Under the pieces are notes generated by a model. That model had not been told where the DNA came from. It saw only the letters and a list, made by a program, of their open reading frames with translations, and ran no database searches. A DNA stretch of 64,000 nt, taken from positions 930,001 to 994,000 of the forward strand of contig NZ_JACCFH010000001.1 of assembly GCF_013410775.1 (NCBI RefSeq), written 5' to 3'. Positions 11,465 through 21,219 of the stretch are shown in pieces. Both the position numbers and the translations under genes were made by a program. The stretch's first letter is position 1; every line of letters begins with the position of its first letter. Source of the DNA: Sphaerotilus montanus. GTDB lineage: Bacteria; Pseudomonadota; Gammaproteobacteria; Burkholderiales; Burkholderiaceae_C.

Positions 11465-13387
11465 TCACGCTTTCCCCTCCTCCAGCACCTGCAGCAAGGC
11501 CGTCCCGTAGGCCTCCAGCTTCTTCGCCCCGACCCCGCTGATGCCGCCCAACTCCGCCAGCGACGCGGGCTGGCGGCGCGCCATCTCGGCCAGTGTCGCG
11601 TCGTGGAAGACGACGTAGGCGGGCAGGTTGTGCTCGCGCGCCACGTCGGCGCGCCACTGGCGCAATGCCTCGAAGCAGGCAATCTGCCGTTCGTCCAGAT
11701 CCGCTGGCGCCACCTTGGGTCCGCGCGGTGCGGCGTCGGTGCCTGCCGCAGCGCCGCCGCGGGTGCGCGAGCGGCTGCGGCGTGGCGCTTCGGCCGGCGT
11801 GCGCATGCGCAGCTGCACGTCGCCGCGCAGCACCGTGCGCGCCGTGTCGGTCAGCGCCAGCGTGCCGTACTCGCCCTCCGTCACGACATGCCCGAGCGCC
11901 ACCAGCTGCCGCAGCACCGCGCGCCACTGCTGCTCGCTCAGGTCGGCGCCGATGCCGAAGGTGCTCAGGGAGGCGTGTCCGTACTGCTCGACCTTCTCGG
12001 TGCGCTTGCCGCGCAGCACGTCGATCAGGTAGGCGACACCGAAGCTGCGCGCGCCGTGGTGCTCGCGGCCATGCTGGGCGAAGCGGTAGATGCACGACAG
12101 CGCCTTGCGCGCCGCGTCGGTGCTGTCCCAGGTGACGGGCGGGTGCAGGCAGTTGTCGCAGTTGCCGCAGGGCTGGCTGTCTTCGCCGAAGTAGGCCAGC
12201 AGCCGCACGCGCCGGCAGTCGTGCGCCTCGGCCAGCGCCAGCAGCGCGTCGAGCTTGCCGCGCTGCACCCGCTTGAAGTCGTCGCCAGCAGGGCTCTCGT
12301 CGATCATGCGGCGCTGGTTCACCACGTCGGCCAGCCCGTAGGTCATCCAGGCATCGGCCGGCGCGCCATCCCGCCCGCCGCGGCCGGTCTCCTGGTAATA
12401 GCCTTCGATGTTCTTGGGCAGGTCGAGGTGGGCCACGAAGCGCACGTCCGGCTTGTCGATGCCCATGCCGAACGCGATGGTCGCCACCATCACCAGCCCT
12501 TCCTCGCGCAGGAAGCGGTCCTGGTGGCGCTTGCGCACCCCGGCGTCCAGACCGGCGTGGTACGGCAGCGCGGGAATGCCCTCGTCCTGCAGCCACGCCG
12601 CCGTCTCTTCCACCTTCTTGCGGCTGCCGCAGTAGACGACACCCGCGTCGCCCTCGTGCTCGTCGCGCAGGAAACGCAGCAGCTGCGTGCGGGCGTTGTC
12701 GCGCTCGACGATGGTGTAGCGGATGTTCGGGCGGTCGAAGCTGCTGATGAAGAGCTTGGCGTCCTGCAGCTGCAGCCGCTCGACGATGTCGGCGCGGGTG
12801 TGGTCGTCGGCGGTCGCGGTCAAGGCGATGCGTGGCACGTCGGGGAAACGCTCGTGCAGCGCCGACAGCCCCAGGTATTCCTCGCGGAAATCGTGGCCCC
12901 ACTGGCTGACGCAGTGCGCCTCGTCGATGGCGAACAGCGAGAGCTGGCCGCGCTCGTGCAGCGACTCCAGCATCGCGAGGAAGCGCGGGGTCAGCAGCCG
13001 CTCCGGCGCGGCGTAGAGCATGGTCAGCCGACCCGACAGCAGACCCTGCTCGACCGAGGCGGCCTGCTGCGGCGTGAGCGTGGAGTTGAGGAACGCGGCC
13101 TCGACGCCGACCTCGTCGAGCGCGCCGACCTGGTCCTGCATCAGCGCGATCAGCGGGCTGACGACCACCGCGACGCCCTGCCCCGCGCGGTGGCGGACGA
13201 TGGCGGGGATCTGGTAGCACAGGCTTTTTCCGCCGCCGGTCGGCATCAGCACCAGCGCGTCGCCGCCGCCGATGAGCTGCTCGACGATGGCCTGCTGCTG
13301 GCCGCGGAAGGCAGCGTAGCCGAAGACTTCGGCGAGGACCTGGCGGGCGACGGCGGTGGCGGCGGGGAGGGTGACGGGGGTGTTCAT
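11465..13387 (-). CDS. recQ: ATP-dependent DNA helicase RecQ
   Basis: 3'-5' DNA helicase for recombination and replication-fork repair. 640 residues, slightly longer than E. coli RecQ. Walker A is MPTGGGKS (48-55), the DEAH box is at 155-158 in [16 protein letters not shown], and motif VI is [11 protein letters not shown] Zn cluster follows ([11 protein letters not shown], then CGNCDNC), then a winged helix. A Ser/Arg-rich linker ([16 protein letters not shown]) leads to a C-terminal HRDC domain (about 565-635, ending with [13 protein letters not shown]). All domains of full-length RecQ are present. It starts at the ATG at 13387, 40 bp beyond the end of the ClC gene on the same strand. Confidence 0.97.
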   Translation of the reverse strand: MNTPVTLPAATAVARQVLAEVFGYAAFRGQQQAIVEQLIGGGDALVLMPTGGGKSLCYQIPAIVRHRAGQGVAVVVSPLIALMQDQVGALDEVGVEAAFLNSTLTPQQAASVEQGLLSGRLTMLYAAPERLLTPRFLAMLESLHERGQLSLFAIDEAHCVSQWGHDFREEYLGLSALHERFPDVPRIALTATADDHTRADIVERLQLQDAKLFISSFDRPNIRYTIVERDNARTQLLRFLRDEHEGDAGVVYCGSRKKVEETAAWLQDEGIPALPYHAGLDAGVRKRHQDRFLREEGLVMVATIAFGMGIDKPDVRFVAHLDLPKNIEGYYQETGRGGRDGAPADAWMTYGLADVVNQRRMIDESPAGDDFKRVQRGKLDALLALAEAHDCRRVRLLAYFGEDSQPCGNCDNCLHPPVTWDSTDAARKALSCIYRFAQHGREHHGARSFGVAYLIDVLRGKRTEKVEQYGHASLSTFGIGADLSEQQWRAVLRQLVALGHVVTEGEYGTLALTDTARTVLRGDVQLRMRTPAEAPRRSRSRTRGGAAAGTDAAPRGPKVAPADLDERQIACFEALRQWRADVAREHNLPAYVVFHDATLAEMARRQPASLAELGGISGVGAKKLEAYGTALLQVLEEGKA

Positions 13388-13427
13388 GGGTGAAGCGATG
13401 GTACGCGAGCACCACCCCGGCGCGCTC

Positions 13428-14789
13428 TCACCCTGATTGGGGAGACGCCCGGCCCGGCCCCGCCACCGGCATGCCCCAGCGCACCGCCAGCTCGACGTAC
13501 ATCGACGGACTCACCAGCCGCGCCACCCCGCTCGACAGCAGCGCGCAGGCCATCAGGCTCAGCACCATCGCCTGCCCGGAGACCATCTCCATCACGATGA
13601 TGAAGGCGGTGATCGGCCCCTGGGTCGAGGCCGACAGGAAGCCCACCATGCCGAGCGCCACCAGCGCCACCGCCTCGGGACGTCCGGCCAGTCCGACCAG
13701 CCGCGCCACGTCGTGCCCCACCCCGGCGCCGATCGCCAGCGAGGGCGCGAACACGCCCGCCGGCACGCCGCTCCACGCCGACAGCCAGGTCGCCACGAAC
13801 TTCAGCAGCGTGTAGAGCGGCGGCAGGCCGTCCTCGCCGTGTTCGAGCAAGGCGCGGGTCGGGTGGTAGCCCGCGCCGGCCGTGGCGCCGCCGGTCACCA
13901 GCCCGATCACCGCCACCGCCAGCCCGCACGCCGCGGCGAAGCGCAGCGGAAACCGTCCGCGCCATTGGCTGATCCGGTCACCGCCCTGCGCGCAGACCAC
14001 CAGCAGCCGCGCGAACAACCCGCCCGCCAGCCCCGACGCCAGCGCCACCGCGACGCCAGGACCGAGCAGCGACCAGTCCAGCCGCGGCACGACCAGCGCG
14101 CCAAAATAGCTCTGGTTGCCGAATACCGAGATCGACACCAGGCCAGCCAGCACGATGGCGGCGATCGTGAGGTTGCTGTGCTGCAGGTCGCGGCGGCGGG
14201 TGAGCTGCTCGATGGCGAAGACGATGCCGCCCAGCGGCGTGTTGAACGCGGCGGCCACGCCCGCGGCGGCACCGGCCACCATCAGGTCGTGCGCGTCGAT
14301 GCCGCTGGCAGGCGACAGCCAGCGCCGCGCATGCTGCATCACGCCCGCGCCGACCTGCACCGTCGGCCCCTCGCGGCCGATCGACAACCCGGCCAGCAGG
14401 CCCGCGCTCGTCAGCACCACCTTGTGCAGCGCCAGCCGCAGTGACACCAGAGCCGAGGCGCGTCCGGGCGCAATGTCGTCGTGCAGCGCGGCGATCACCT
14501 GCGGGATGCCCGAGCCGGCTGCCTCGGGGGCGTAGCGACGGGTCCACATCAGCACCGCCACCGTCAGCAGCGGCGTCCAGACCAGCGCCAGCCCGGCGCC
14601 GAACCAGCCGCTGCCGCGCAGTTGCAGGTGGGTGTCGGTCGCCAGTTCCGTCAGCAGCGTGAAGCCGACCACGACCAGCCCGGTCAGCACGGCATAGGTC
14701 AGCACGACGGCGCGGTCGATCCAGGGGCGGCTGTGCAGCACGGCCTCGCGCAGCGCCTGCCAGGGAGGGGTTCGGTCGGGGGGTGGCAT
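13428..14789 (-). CDS. ClC-family chloride channel / H+-Cl- antiporter
   Basis: 453-residue inner-membrane protein with about ten hydrophobic helices. The three ClC selectivity motifs are visible: [16 protein letters not shown] and [14 protein letters not shown]. The conserved Glu in GREGPT is the gating glutamate. No C-terminal CBS domains, as usual for bacterial ClC proteins. I chose the ATG at 14789; a GTG immediately before it is possible. The role is likely chloride/proton exchange in acid or osmotic stress. It is divergent from ssb, with 128 bp between the two starts holding both promoters. Confidence 0.93.
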   Translation of the reverse strand: MPPPDRTPPWQALREAVLHSRPWIDRAVVLTYAVLTGLVVVGFTLLTELATDTHLQLRGSGWFGAGLALVWTPLLTVAVLMWTRRYAPEAAGSGIPQVIAALHDDIAPGRASALVSLRLALHKVVLTSAGLLAGLSIGREGPTVQVGAGVMQHARRWLSPASGIDAHDLMVAGAAAGVAAAFNTPLGGIVFAIEQLTRRRDLQHSNLTIAAIVLAGLVSISVFGNQSYFGALVVPRLDWSLLGPGVAVALASGLAGGLFARLLVVCAQGGDRISQWRGRFPLRFAAACGLAVAVIGLVTGGATAGAGYHPTRALLEHGEDGLPPLYTLLKFVATWLSAWSGVPAGVFAPSLAIGAGVGHDVARLVGLAGRPEAVALVALGMVGFLSASTQGPITAFIIVMEMVSGQAMVLSLMACALLSSGVARLVSPSMYVELAVRWGMPVAGPGRASPQSG

Positions 14790-14917
14790 CACCAGTCAGA
14801 GGGAGAGCGCCGTCGGCGCCCTGTGCGGCACAATTGTCCCCCAACTTGTCACACATTCCGGCCCGGACCTCTGCGTCCCGCCGCCGGACAGCACAGCACC
14901 CACAGGAGCGAGCGGCC

Positions 14918-15466
14918 ATGGCCTCCGTCAACAAAGTCATCATCCTCGGCAACCTCGGGCGCGACCCGGAAATGCGCTACACCCCCAGCGGCTCGGCCAT
15001 CTGCAGCCTGCGCGTCGCCACCACGCGCAACTGGAAGAGCAAGGACAGCGGCGAACGCGTCGAAGAAACCGAATGGCACTCGGTGGTCATGTACGACCGC
15101 CAGGCCGAGATCGCAGGCGAATACCTGAAGAAGGGCCGCCCGGTCTACATCGAAGGCCGCCTGAAGACCCGCAAGTGGCAGGACAAGGACGGCAACGACC
15201 GCTACACCACCGAGATCGTCGGCGAAACCATGCAGTTGCTGGGCGGGCGTGAGGACGGCGGTGGTCGCAGCGGCGGTGGCGGTGGCGGCAGCGACTACGG
15301 CGACGACATGGGCGGCGGTGGCGGTTATTCGCCGGCCCCGGCTCCGCGCGCAGCAGCGCCCCGTCCGGCCGCACCGCCACGGGCACCCGCGCCGCGGCCG
15401 GCACCGGCGCCAGCGCCCAAGTCATCGACAGGGTTCGACGACATGGACGACGACATTCCGTTCTGA
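14918..15466 (+). CDS. ssb: Single-stranded DNA-binding protein
   Basis: 182 residues. The N-terminal OB fold (about 1-110) begins [18 protein letters not shown] and contains the usual RVATTRNW and [10 protein letters not shown] Gly-rich then Pro/Ala-rich linker (about 115-170) leads to the acidic tail DDDIPF, which docks RecQ, PriA, exonuclease I and other partners. The start has CAGGAG eleven bases upstream; an in-frame extension to 14783 lacks support. It binds and protects ssDNA as a tetramer. recQ, one of its partners, lies 1.5 kb away on the other strand. A UUCG-loop hairpin follows the stop. Confidence 0.97.
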   Translation: MASVNKVIILGNLGRDPEMRYTPSGSAICSLRVATTRNWKSKDSGERVEETEWHSVVMYDRQAEIAGEYLKKGRPVYIEGRLKTRKWQDKDGNDRYTTEIVGETMQLLGGREDGGGRSGGGGGGSDYGDDMGGGGGYSPAPAPRAAAPRPAAPPRAPAPRPAPAPAPKSSTGFDDMDDDIPF

Positions 15467-15482
15467 GGCCCCTTCGGGGGCT
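15467..15482 (+). terminator. UUCG tetraloop hairpin just after ssb
   Basis: GCCCC-TTCG-GGGGC forms a short stem closed by C(UUCG)G, an exceptionally stable tetraloop, starting one base after the ssb stop codon. There is no T tract, so it may act as an mRNA 3'-end stabiliser or a weak terminator rather than a classical Rho-independent one. Confidence 0.5.
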
Positions 15483-15517
15483 AAGATGGCCTGACACGCA
15501 CCCGCGAGTCCGACGCC

Positions 15518-16702
15518 ATGAACGCCCCCGACCTCTCCCCCCTCGTCGCGATCCGCCGCGACATCCACGCCCACCCCGAACTCTGCTTCGAGGAAGTCCG
15601 CACCGCCGACCTGATCGCCCGGACCCTCGCCGGCTGGGACATCCCGGTCCACCGCGGCCTGGGGACGACGGGCGTGGTCGGCATCGTCCAGGGCACGGCC
15701 GGCGAGTCGTCCCGCGCCCTCGGCCTGCGCGCCGACATGGACGCGCTGCCGATGACCGAGCACAACACCTTCGCCCACGCCAGCCGCCACGCCGGCAAGA
15801 TGCACGCGTGCGGCCACGACGGCCACGTCGCGATGCTGCTGGCCGCCGCGCAGCAGCTGGTCCAGCAGCGTGACACCTTCGCCGGCACCGTCTACCTCGT
15901 CTTCCAGCCAGCAGAAGAAGGCGGCGGTGGCGCCCGCGAGATGATCGCCGACGGCCTGTTCACGCAGTTCCCGATGGACGCGATCTTCGGCATGCACAAC
16001 TGGCCGGGCATGCGCGCCGGGGACTTCGCCGTCTGCAGCGGCCCGACGATGGCGTCGAGCAACGAGTTCAGGATCACCCTCACCGGCAAGGGCTCGCACG
16101 CCGCGCTGCCGCACAACGGGATCGATCCGGTGCCGGTGGCCTGCCAGATGGTGCAGGCCTTCCAGACCATCGTGACGCGCAACAAGAAGCCGACCGACGC
16201 TGCCGTCATCTCGGTGACGATGATCCACGCCGGCGAGGCCACCAACGTCGTGCCCGACCACTGCGAGATCCAGGGCACGGTGCGCACGTTCACGCTCGAC
16301 GTGCTGGACCTGATCGAACGCCGGATGCGCGAGATCGCCACGCACACGGCGGCGGCGTTTGGCGCGACGGTGCAGTTCGAGTTCCACCGCAACTACCCGC
16401 CGACGATCAACCACCGCGCCGAGGCCGAGTTCGTCCGCGAGGCGATGCGCGCCGTGGCGGGCGACGCACGCACCCATGAATTCGAGCCGACGATGGGCGC
16501 GGAGGATTTCAGCTTCTTCCTGCAGGCCAAGGCGGGGGCCTATTTCGTCATCGGCAATGGCGACGGCGACCACCGCGCGCACGGGCACGGACTCGGCCCC
16601 TGCAATCTGCACAACCCGAACTACGACTTCAACGACGGGCTGATTCCGCAGGGAGCGGCGCTGTGGGTGGCGCTGGCGCGGCGGTGGCTGGCACAGGACT
16701 GA
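15518..16702 (+). CDS. M20-family amidohydrolase (hippurate hydrolase-like)
   Basis: 394-residue cytoplasmic metallo-amidohydrolase that splits N-acyl amino acids. Metal-site motifs are CGHDGH (98-103), PAEEGGGGA (Glu133/134) and MHNWPGM, with a dimerisation-domain segment TGKGSHAALPHNGIDPV and a C-terminal EPTMGAEDFSFF metal-site segment. The length is normal for the HipO/AbgB group. The exact substrate (hippurate, N-acetyl amino acid, indole-acetyl amino acid) cannot be read. The start ATG has only a weak GCGAG upstream. It is followed after 100 bp by an isochorismatase-like hydrolase with a palindrome between them, so the downstream gene may have its own promoter. Confidence 0.92.
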   Translation: MNAPDLSPLVAIRRDIHAHPELCFEEVRTADLIARTLAGWDIPVHRGLGTTGVVGIVQGTAGESSRALGLRADMDALPMTEHNTFAHASRHAGKMHACGHDGHVAMLLAAAQQLVQQRDTFAGTVYLVFQPAEEGGGGAREMIADGLFTQFPMDAIFGMHNWPGMRAGDFAVCSGPTMASSNEFRITLTGKGSHAALPHNGIDPVPVACQMVQAFQTIVTRNKKPTDAAVISVTMIHAGEATNVVPDHCEIQGTVRTFTLDVLDLIERRMREIATHTAAAFGATVQFEFHRNYPPTINHRAEAEFVREAMRAVAGDARTHEFEPTMGAEDFSFFLQAKAGAYFVIGNGDGDHRAHGHGLGPCNLHNPNYDFNDGLIPQGAALWVALARRWLAQD

Positions 16703-16724
16703 TGTCCGTTTTGCGTCGCATCCG

Positions 16725-16742
16725 GTCTGGTTCAGACCAGAC
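16725..16742. promoter_or_regulatory. Perfect palindrome GTCTGGT-TCAG-ACCAGAC, candidate operator
   Basis: Seven-base perfect arms separated by TCAG, 61-78 bp upstream of the isochorismatase-like ATG. No T tract follows, so a terminator is unlikely. Size and position suit an operator for a dimeric repressor or activator. The GlxA-type regulator encoded two genes downstream is one candidate ligand sensor, but no evidence ties it to this site. Confidence 0.5.
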
Positions 16743-16802
16743 AGGACCGCGGGTACAGGCGACGATGGCAGCCATCCCACCGCCCTCGCCAAGGAGCCTG
16801 CC

Positions 16803-17375
16803 ATGTCCCGAATCGACACCCCGCACCACCCGACCGCCCTCCTCCTGATCGATGTCCAGCAGTCCTTCCGCGCCCGCCCCTACTGGAGCGAGGCCGACGT
16901 CCCCGCCTGGCTCGCCGCGACGAACCGCCTCGTCGCCGGCTGCGCAGCACGCGGCATCCCGGTCGTGCAGGTCTTCCACACCGACGGCCCGGACACGCCC
17001 GACAACCCCTTCGCGCCCACCAGCGGCCTGATCCGCCCGATCGACGGCCTCGCCCCGTTCGACGCCGCGCTGCGCATCGACAAGCACCGCCACAGCGCCC
17101 TCGTCGGTACCGGGCTGGGCGTGTGGCTGCATGCACACGGCGTGCAGCGGCTGATCGTCGCGGGCATCCGCACGGAGCAGTGCTGCGAGACGACCACGCG
17201 CCACGCCAGCGACGAGGGCTGGGCGGTCGACTACGTGACCGAGGCGACGCTGACCTTCGAGATGACGACGCCAGCCGGCGCCACGTTGACCGCCGCCCAG
17301 ATCCGCGAGCGGACCGAGACCGTGCTGGCCGGGCGCTTCGCCACGATCCGCACCGTGGACGAGGTGCTGGCCTGA
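16803..17375 (+). CDS. Isochorismatase-family cysteine hydrolase
   Basis: 190 residues. The catalytic triad of the family is visible: Asp17 in LLLIDVQQSF, Lys94 in LRIDKHRHSAL, and Cys127 in GIRTEQCCETT. Members hydrolyse amides such as nicotinamide, carbamoyl or ureido groups, or isochorismate itself; the lack of a carrier-protein domain argues against a siderophore role. It lies 25 bp before a GlxA-type AraC regulator on the same strand. Isochorismatase-like hydrolases and such regulators often occur together, which suggests a small inducible degradation unit (inference). Confidence 0.88.
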   Translation: MSRIDTPHHPTALLLIDVQQSFRARPYWSEADVPAWLAATNRLVAGCAARGIPVVQVFHTDGPDTPDNPFAPTSGLIRPIDGLAPFDAALRIDKHRHSALVGTGLGVWLHAHGVQRLIVAGIRTEQCCETTTRHASDEGWAVDYVTEATLTFEMTTPAGATLTAAQIRERTETVLAGRFATIRTVDEVLA

Positions 17376-17400
17376 CGCACACTGTCGGCCCACCACCGAC

Positions 17401-18372
17401 ATGATCGACATCCTCTTCCTCGTCCTGCCCGACACGCTGCTGCTGGACATCGCCGGTCCGGCGGAAGCGTTCCGGCTCGCCAACCAGGCGCTGCGTCGAC
17501 GCGGTCTGCCCGAGGCATTTCGCCTGCGCTACGCGGGGCCGCAGACGCAGGCCGACTCGTCCGTCGGATTGCTGCTGGCGAGGCTGGAGCCGCTGCCAGC
17601 GGCGTTCGTGCGACCGACCTGGGTCGTGCTGCTCGGCCGGCCGGGAGACGCCTGCGAGGTGGTCGGACACGGCGCGGAATGGATGGACGCACGGCACTGG
17701 CTGGCGCAGACCGTGGCGCCACGGCTCGCTGCGCCCGGCGAGGCACCGGACGGGGTGCGACTGCTGACGGTGTGCAGCGGCGCCCTGCTGGCCGCAGACG
17801 CCGGCCTGCTCGCCGGACGGCAGGTGACGACCCACCACGAGCTGCTCGACGACCTGCAGGCCCTCGCCCCGACAGCCCGCGTGCAGGCCAACCGCGTCTT
17901 CGTCGAGGACGGCGCCGTGCTGACCAGCGCGGGCGTCACGGCCGGCATCGATCTGGCGCTGCACGGCGTGGCGCAGGTGTGCGGCGAGGTGATCGCCGCC
18001 GCGGTAGCGCAGGTGATGGTGGTGTTCGCGCGGCGCGGTGTGCAGGCGCCGCAGGTCTCGGCGCTGCTGGCCCACCGCGACCACCTGCACCCGGCGGTCC
18101 ACCGCGTGCAGGACGCCGTCTGCGCCGCGCCCGCCGAACCGTGGGACAGCGCGCGCATGGCGGCGGCGGCGCATGTCACCGAGCGGCATCTGGCGCGGCT
18201 GTTCCGGCTGCACACCGGGGTGTCACCGCGGGGCTATGTCGAGCAGGTGCGCGCGGCGCTGGCCGGGCAGGCGCTGGCGCAGGGAAAAACCGAACGGGAA
18301 GCGCTGGCCCTGGCCGGGTTCTCGACCCCGCGGCAGATGCGACAGGCGCTCGGCAAGCGCCCGTCGCGCTGA
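17401..18372 (+). CDS. GlxA-type transcriptional regulator (DJ-1/PfpI plus AraC HTH)
   Basis: 323 residues. The N-terminal DJ-1/PfpI-like amidase-fold domain (about 1-190) has the elbow sequence LLTVCSGALLAADAGLLAG, keeping a Cys in the nucleophile position, then VFVEDGAVLTSAGVTAGIDLAL. The C-terminal AraC double helix-turn-helix (about 230-320) has MAAAAHVTERHLARLF and ALALAGFSTPRQMRQAL. It probably senses a small amide or amine-containing compound and controls the neighbouring hydrolase genes (inference). The gene ends two bases before the end of the convergent pgi. Confidence 0.9.
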   Translation: MIDILFLVLPDTLLLDIAGPAEAFRLANQALRRRGLPEAFRLRYAGPQTQADSSVGLLLARLEPLPAAFVRPTWVVLLGRPGDACEVVGHGAEWMDARHWLAQTVAPRLAAPGEAPDGVRLLTVCSGALLAADAGLLAGRQVTTHHELLDDLQALAPTARVQANRVFVEDGAVLTSAGVTAGIDLALHGVAQVCGEVIAAAVAQVMVVFARRGVQAPQVSALLAHRDHLHPAVHRVQDAVCAAPAEPWDSARMAAAAHVTERHLARLFRLHTGVSPRGYVEQVRAALAGQALAQGKTEREALALAGFSTPRQMRQALGKRPSR

Positions 18373-18374
18373 GT

Positions 18375-20024
18375 TCAGCCCAGCAACCGCTGCAGCAGCG
18401 CCGCCGTCGAGCCGTCCAGCCCGTCCGTGTCGCCCGTGGCAAATCGCGGCAGCAACTGGCTGCACAGCGCCTTGCCCAGCTCCACGCCCCACTGGTCGAA
18501 GCTGTTGATGCGCCACAGCGCGCCGCTGGTGAACACGCGGTGTTCGTACAGCGCGATCAGCGCGCCCATCGCCGCCGGGGTCAGCCGATCGAGCACCAGC
18601 GTCGTGCTCGGGCGGTTGCCGGGGAAGGTGCGGTGGCGGGCGATGGTCAGCGCGTCCAGCGACTTCGACGCGGTCGGCGCCGTCTCGCCCATCGCGTCTT
18701 CGGTGGACTTGCCGAGCATCAGCGCCTGGCTCTGCGCGAGGCAGTTGGCGAGCAGCTTGTGGTGCTGGTCGGCCAGACCGGCGCGCACGCTGTCGGGCAG
18801 GCCCGTGCCGCCCGCCGCGTCGTAGCACGGCGTCTTCACGGCGATGAACTCGACCGGGATCACGTCCGTGCCCTGGTGCAGCATCTGGAAGTAGGCGTGC
18901 TGGCCGTTGGTGCCGGCTTCGCCCCAGACGACCGGCGAGGTGCCGAAGGGCAGCGGCTGGCCGTCGAGGTCCACGCACTTGCCGTTGGACTCCATCTCCA
19001 GCTGCTGCAGGTAGGCCGGCAGCCGGCGCAGGCCTTGGTGGTAGGGCGCGACCGAGCGGCTGGTGTAGCCGTGGAAGTTGCGGTACCAGACGTCGAGCAG
19101 GCCGAGCTGGATCGGCAGGTTGGCTTCCAGCGGTGCTTCGGCGAAATGACAATCCATCGCGTGCGCGCCGGCCAGCAGCGCGCGGAAGTTCTCCGCGCCG
19201 ATTGCCAGCGCAATCGGCAGCCCGATCGCGCTCCACAGCGAGTAGCGCCCGCCCACCCAGTCCCAGAAGCCGAAGGTCGTCGTGATGCCGAACTTCGCCG
19301 CCGCGGCCACGTTCGTCGTGGTCGCCGCGAAGTGCTTCGCGATCGCCGCCTCGCCGCCCTCGCCGTAGCCGGCCAGGAACCACGCGCGGGCGACTTCGGC
19401 GTTGGCCATCGTCTCCTGCGTCGTGAAGGTCTTGGAGGCGACGATGACCAGCGTCTCGCGCGGGTCCAGCCCACGCAGCACCGGCACGATGTCGTGGCCG
19501 TCGACGTTGGAGACGAAGTGCAGCTGCAGCCCGCGGTGTGCAAACGCATCCAGCGCCGGCACGACCATCTGCGGGCCGAGGTCCGAACCGCCGATGCCGA
19601 TGTTGACGACGTGGCGGATGCCGCTGGTGGCCGTGTCGCGCACCTGCTCGACGTAGGCCAGCAGCCGGTCGAGGACTTCATGCACCTCGTCGCTGAACGG
19701 CGCCGCACCGCGCGGGGCGCGCAGCGCGGTGTGCAGCACGGCGCGACCTTCGGTGTGGTTGATCGGCTCGCCGGCCAGCATCGCGTCGCGCCGCTGCTCG
19801 ATCTGGCATTCGCGGGCCAGCGCCAGCAGCAGGCCGCGGGTCTCGGCGTCCCAGTGGTTCTTCGACAGGTCAGCGAACACTTCCGGGGCGCTCAGCGAGA
19901 ACGCTTCGGCGCGCGTGGCGTCGTCGGCGAAGGCGGGGCGCAGATCGAAGCGGCGGCCGCTCTGGGCGAACTGCGCGGTCAGCGCGGTCCAGGCGGCGGT
20001 CTGGTCACAACGCGGAGCTTGCAT
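18375..20024 (-). CDS. pgi: Glucose-6-phosphate isomerase
   Basis: Interconverts glucose-6-phosphate and fructose-6-phosphate in the cytoplasm. 549 residues, the normal bacterial length. SIS-fold motifs: VNIGIGGSDLGPQM, VIVASKTFTTQETM, FWDWVGGRYSLWSAIG (the PGI signature), and the active-site segment VVWGEAGTNGQHAYFQMLHQG (about 366-385). It lies 34 bp downstream of tal on the same strand, so tal-pgi is probably an operon, opposite zwf-hexR. It meets the GlxA-type gene tail to tail with two bases between stop codons. Confidence 0.98.
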   Translation of the reverse strand: MQAPRCDQTAAWTALTAQFAQSGRRFDLRPAFADDATRAEAFSLSAPEVFADLSKNHWDAETRGLLLALARECQIEQRRDAMLAGEPINHTEGRAVLHTALRAPRGAAPFSDEVHEVLDRLLAYVEQVRDTATSGIRHVVNIGIGGSDLGPQMVVPALDAFAHRGLQLHFVSNVDGHDIVPVLRGLDPRETLVIVASKTFTTQETMANAEVARAWFLAGYGEGGEAAIAKHFAATTTNVAAAAKFGITTTFGFWDWVGGRYSLWSAIGLPIALAIGAENFRALLAGAHAMDCHFAEAPLEANLPIQLGLLDVWYRNFHGYTSRSVAPYHQGLRRLPAYLQQLEMESNGKCVDLDGQPLPFGTSPVVWGEAGTNGQHAYFQMLHQGTDVIPVEFIAVKTPCYDAAGGTGLPDSVRAGLADQHHKLLANCLAQSQALMLGKSTEDAMGETAPTASKSLDALTIARHRTFPGNRPSTTLVLDRLTPAAMGALIALYEHRVFTSGALWRINSFDQWGVELGKALCSQLLPRFATGDTDGLDGSTAALLQRLLG

Positions 20025-20058
20025 GGTGGTTTCCTCGGTCGAGCAGCGGGCGGGTGGT

Positions 20059-21006
20059 TTACAGCGACAGGATCATCTGGTCGAGCTTGCCAGCATCGAC
20101 GGCGAAGCCGCGGATGCCTTCGGCGAGCTTCTCGGTGGCCATCGCGTCCTCGTTGAGGGCGTAGCGGAACGAGGCTTCGTTGTACGACACGGCGTGGACC
20201 GGCGCATCCTTGGCCGCGGCCGGATCCTGCGCACGCACGATCGGCGCCTCGCTGGCCTGCAGCTGCGCCAGCAGGTCCGGGCTGATCGTCAGCAGGTCGC
20301 AGCCAGCCAGCGCCACGATCTGGCCGACGTTGCGGAAGCTGGCGCCCATCACCTCGGTCGGGATACCGAACTTCTTGTAGTAGGTGTAGATCTGGGCCAC
20401 CGACTGCACGCCCGGGTCATTGGCACCCGCCATCGCGGCCTCGTCCCACTTCGCGCCGGCCGACTTCTTGTACCAGTCGTAGATCCGGCCGACGAACGGC
20501 GAGATCAGTTGCACGCCGGCCTCACCGCAGGCCACCGCCTGGCAGAACGCGAACAGCAGCGTCAGGTTGCAGTGGATGCCTTCGCGCTCCAGGATGCGCG
20601 CGGCCTGGATGCCTTCCCAGGTCGAGGCGATCTTGATCAGCACGCGCTCGCGCGGGATGCCGGCGGCTTCATACAGCGCGATCAGGCGGTGCGCGCGGGC
20701 AACCGTGGCGGCGGTGTCGAAGCTCAGGCGGGCATCGACTTCGGTCGACACGCGGCCCGGCACCACCTTCAGGATCTCCAGCCCGAAGCGCACCAGCACC
20801 TGGTCGACCACTTCGTCCAGCGGCAGGCCACGGTGCGCGGCGACCGTCTCGGCCAGCAGCGGCGCGTAGTCGGGCTGCTGCACGGCCTTGAGGATGAGCG
20901 AGGGATTGGTCGTCGCGTCCTGCGGCGCGAACTGCGCGAGCTGCTTGAAGTTGCCCGTGTCGGCGACAACGGTGGTGAATTGCTTGAGTTGGTCGAGCTG
21001 GTGCAT
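20059..21006 (-). CDS. tal: Transaldolase
   Basis: Pentose phosphate pathway enzyme that moves a dihydroxyacetone unit between sugar phosphates. 315 residues, the TalB length class. The Schiff-base lysine is Lys125 in [16 protein letters not shown]. The early signature [11 protein letters not shown] and [11 protein letters not shown] are canonical, as is the [13 protein letters not shown] phosphate site. It is the first gene of the tal-pgi pair and divergent from zwf, with 213 bp between the starts. That arrangement would let one regulator co-control the upper hexose and pentose-phosphate genes. Confidence 0.98.
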   Translation of the reverse strand: MHQLDQLKQFTTVVADTGNFKQLAQFAPQDATTNPSLILKAVQQPDYAPLLAETVAAHRGLPLDEVVDQVLVRFGLEILKVVPGRVSTEVDARLSFDTAATVARAHRLIALYEAAGIPRERVLIKIASTWEGIQAARILEREGIHCNLTLLFAFCQAVACGEAGVQLISPFVGRIYDWYKKSAGAKWDEAAMAGANDPGVQSVAQIYTYYKKFGIPTEVMGASFRNVGQIVALAGCDLLTISPDLLAQLQASEAPIVRAQDPAAAKDAPVHAVSYNEASFRYALNEDAMATEKLAEGIRGFAVDAGKLDQMILSL

Positions 21007-21164
21007 GGCGTTGGGTCGTTTCGAGGTGAATCGAGGGGGTGGCGAGCCGGTTCGCGGCGATCCGCAATTAGAACCCGAGACCGCGGCCTGTCGCGGACAA
21101 GCCGGTTACGCGGCCGTGCGGCGCCGCACGATTGACCTTCCAAAGAAACTGGTGCATCATCTTT

Positions 21165-21183
21165 TGTGAAACTGGGTTACACA
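21165..21183. promoter_or_regulatory. Near-palindrome TGTGAAAC-TGG-GTTACACA upstream of zwf
   Basis: A 19-bp inverted repeat with a single mismatch pair, 37-55 bp upstream of the zwf ATG in the tal/zwf divergent region. A HexR/RpiR-type regulator is encoded directly behind zwf, and HexR of other proteobacteria binds near-palindromic sites in front of zwf. The sequence does not match the pseudomonad TTGT-N7/8-ACAA form exactly. The assignment is inference. Confidence 0.5.
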
Positions 21184-21219
21184 CCCTGAACCAACCTCCT
21201 TCTCTTTCCGAGGCCCTGC

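Noticed and set aside
17679-20156. Plus-strand open frame of 825 codons
   Set aside because: It lies across the GlxA-type gene and antisense pgi, both of which carry clear family motifs. Low-complexity Arg/Gly/Ala content.
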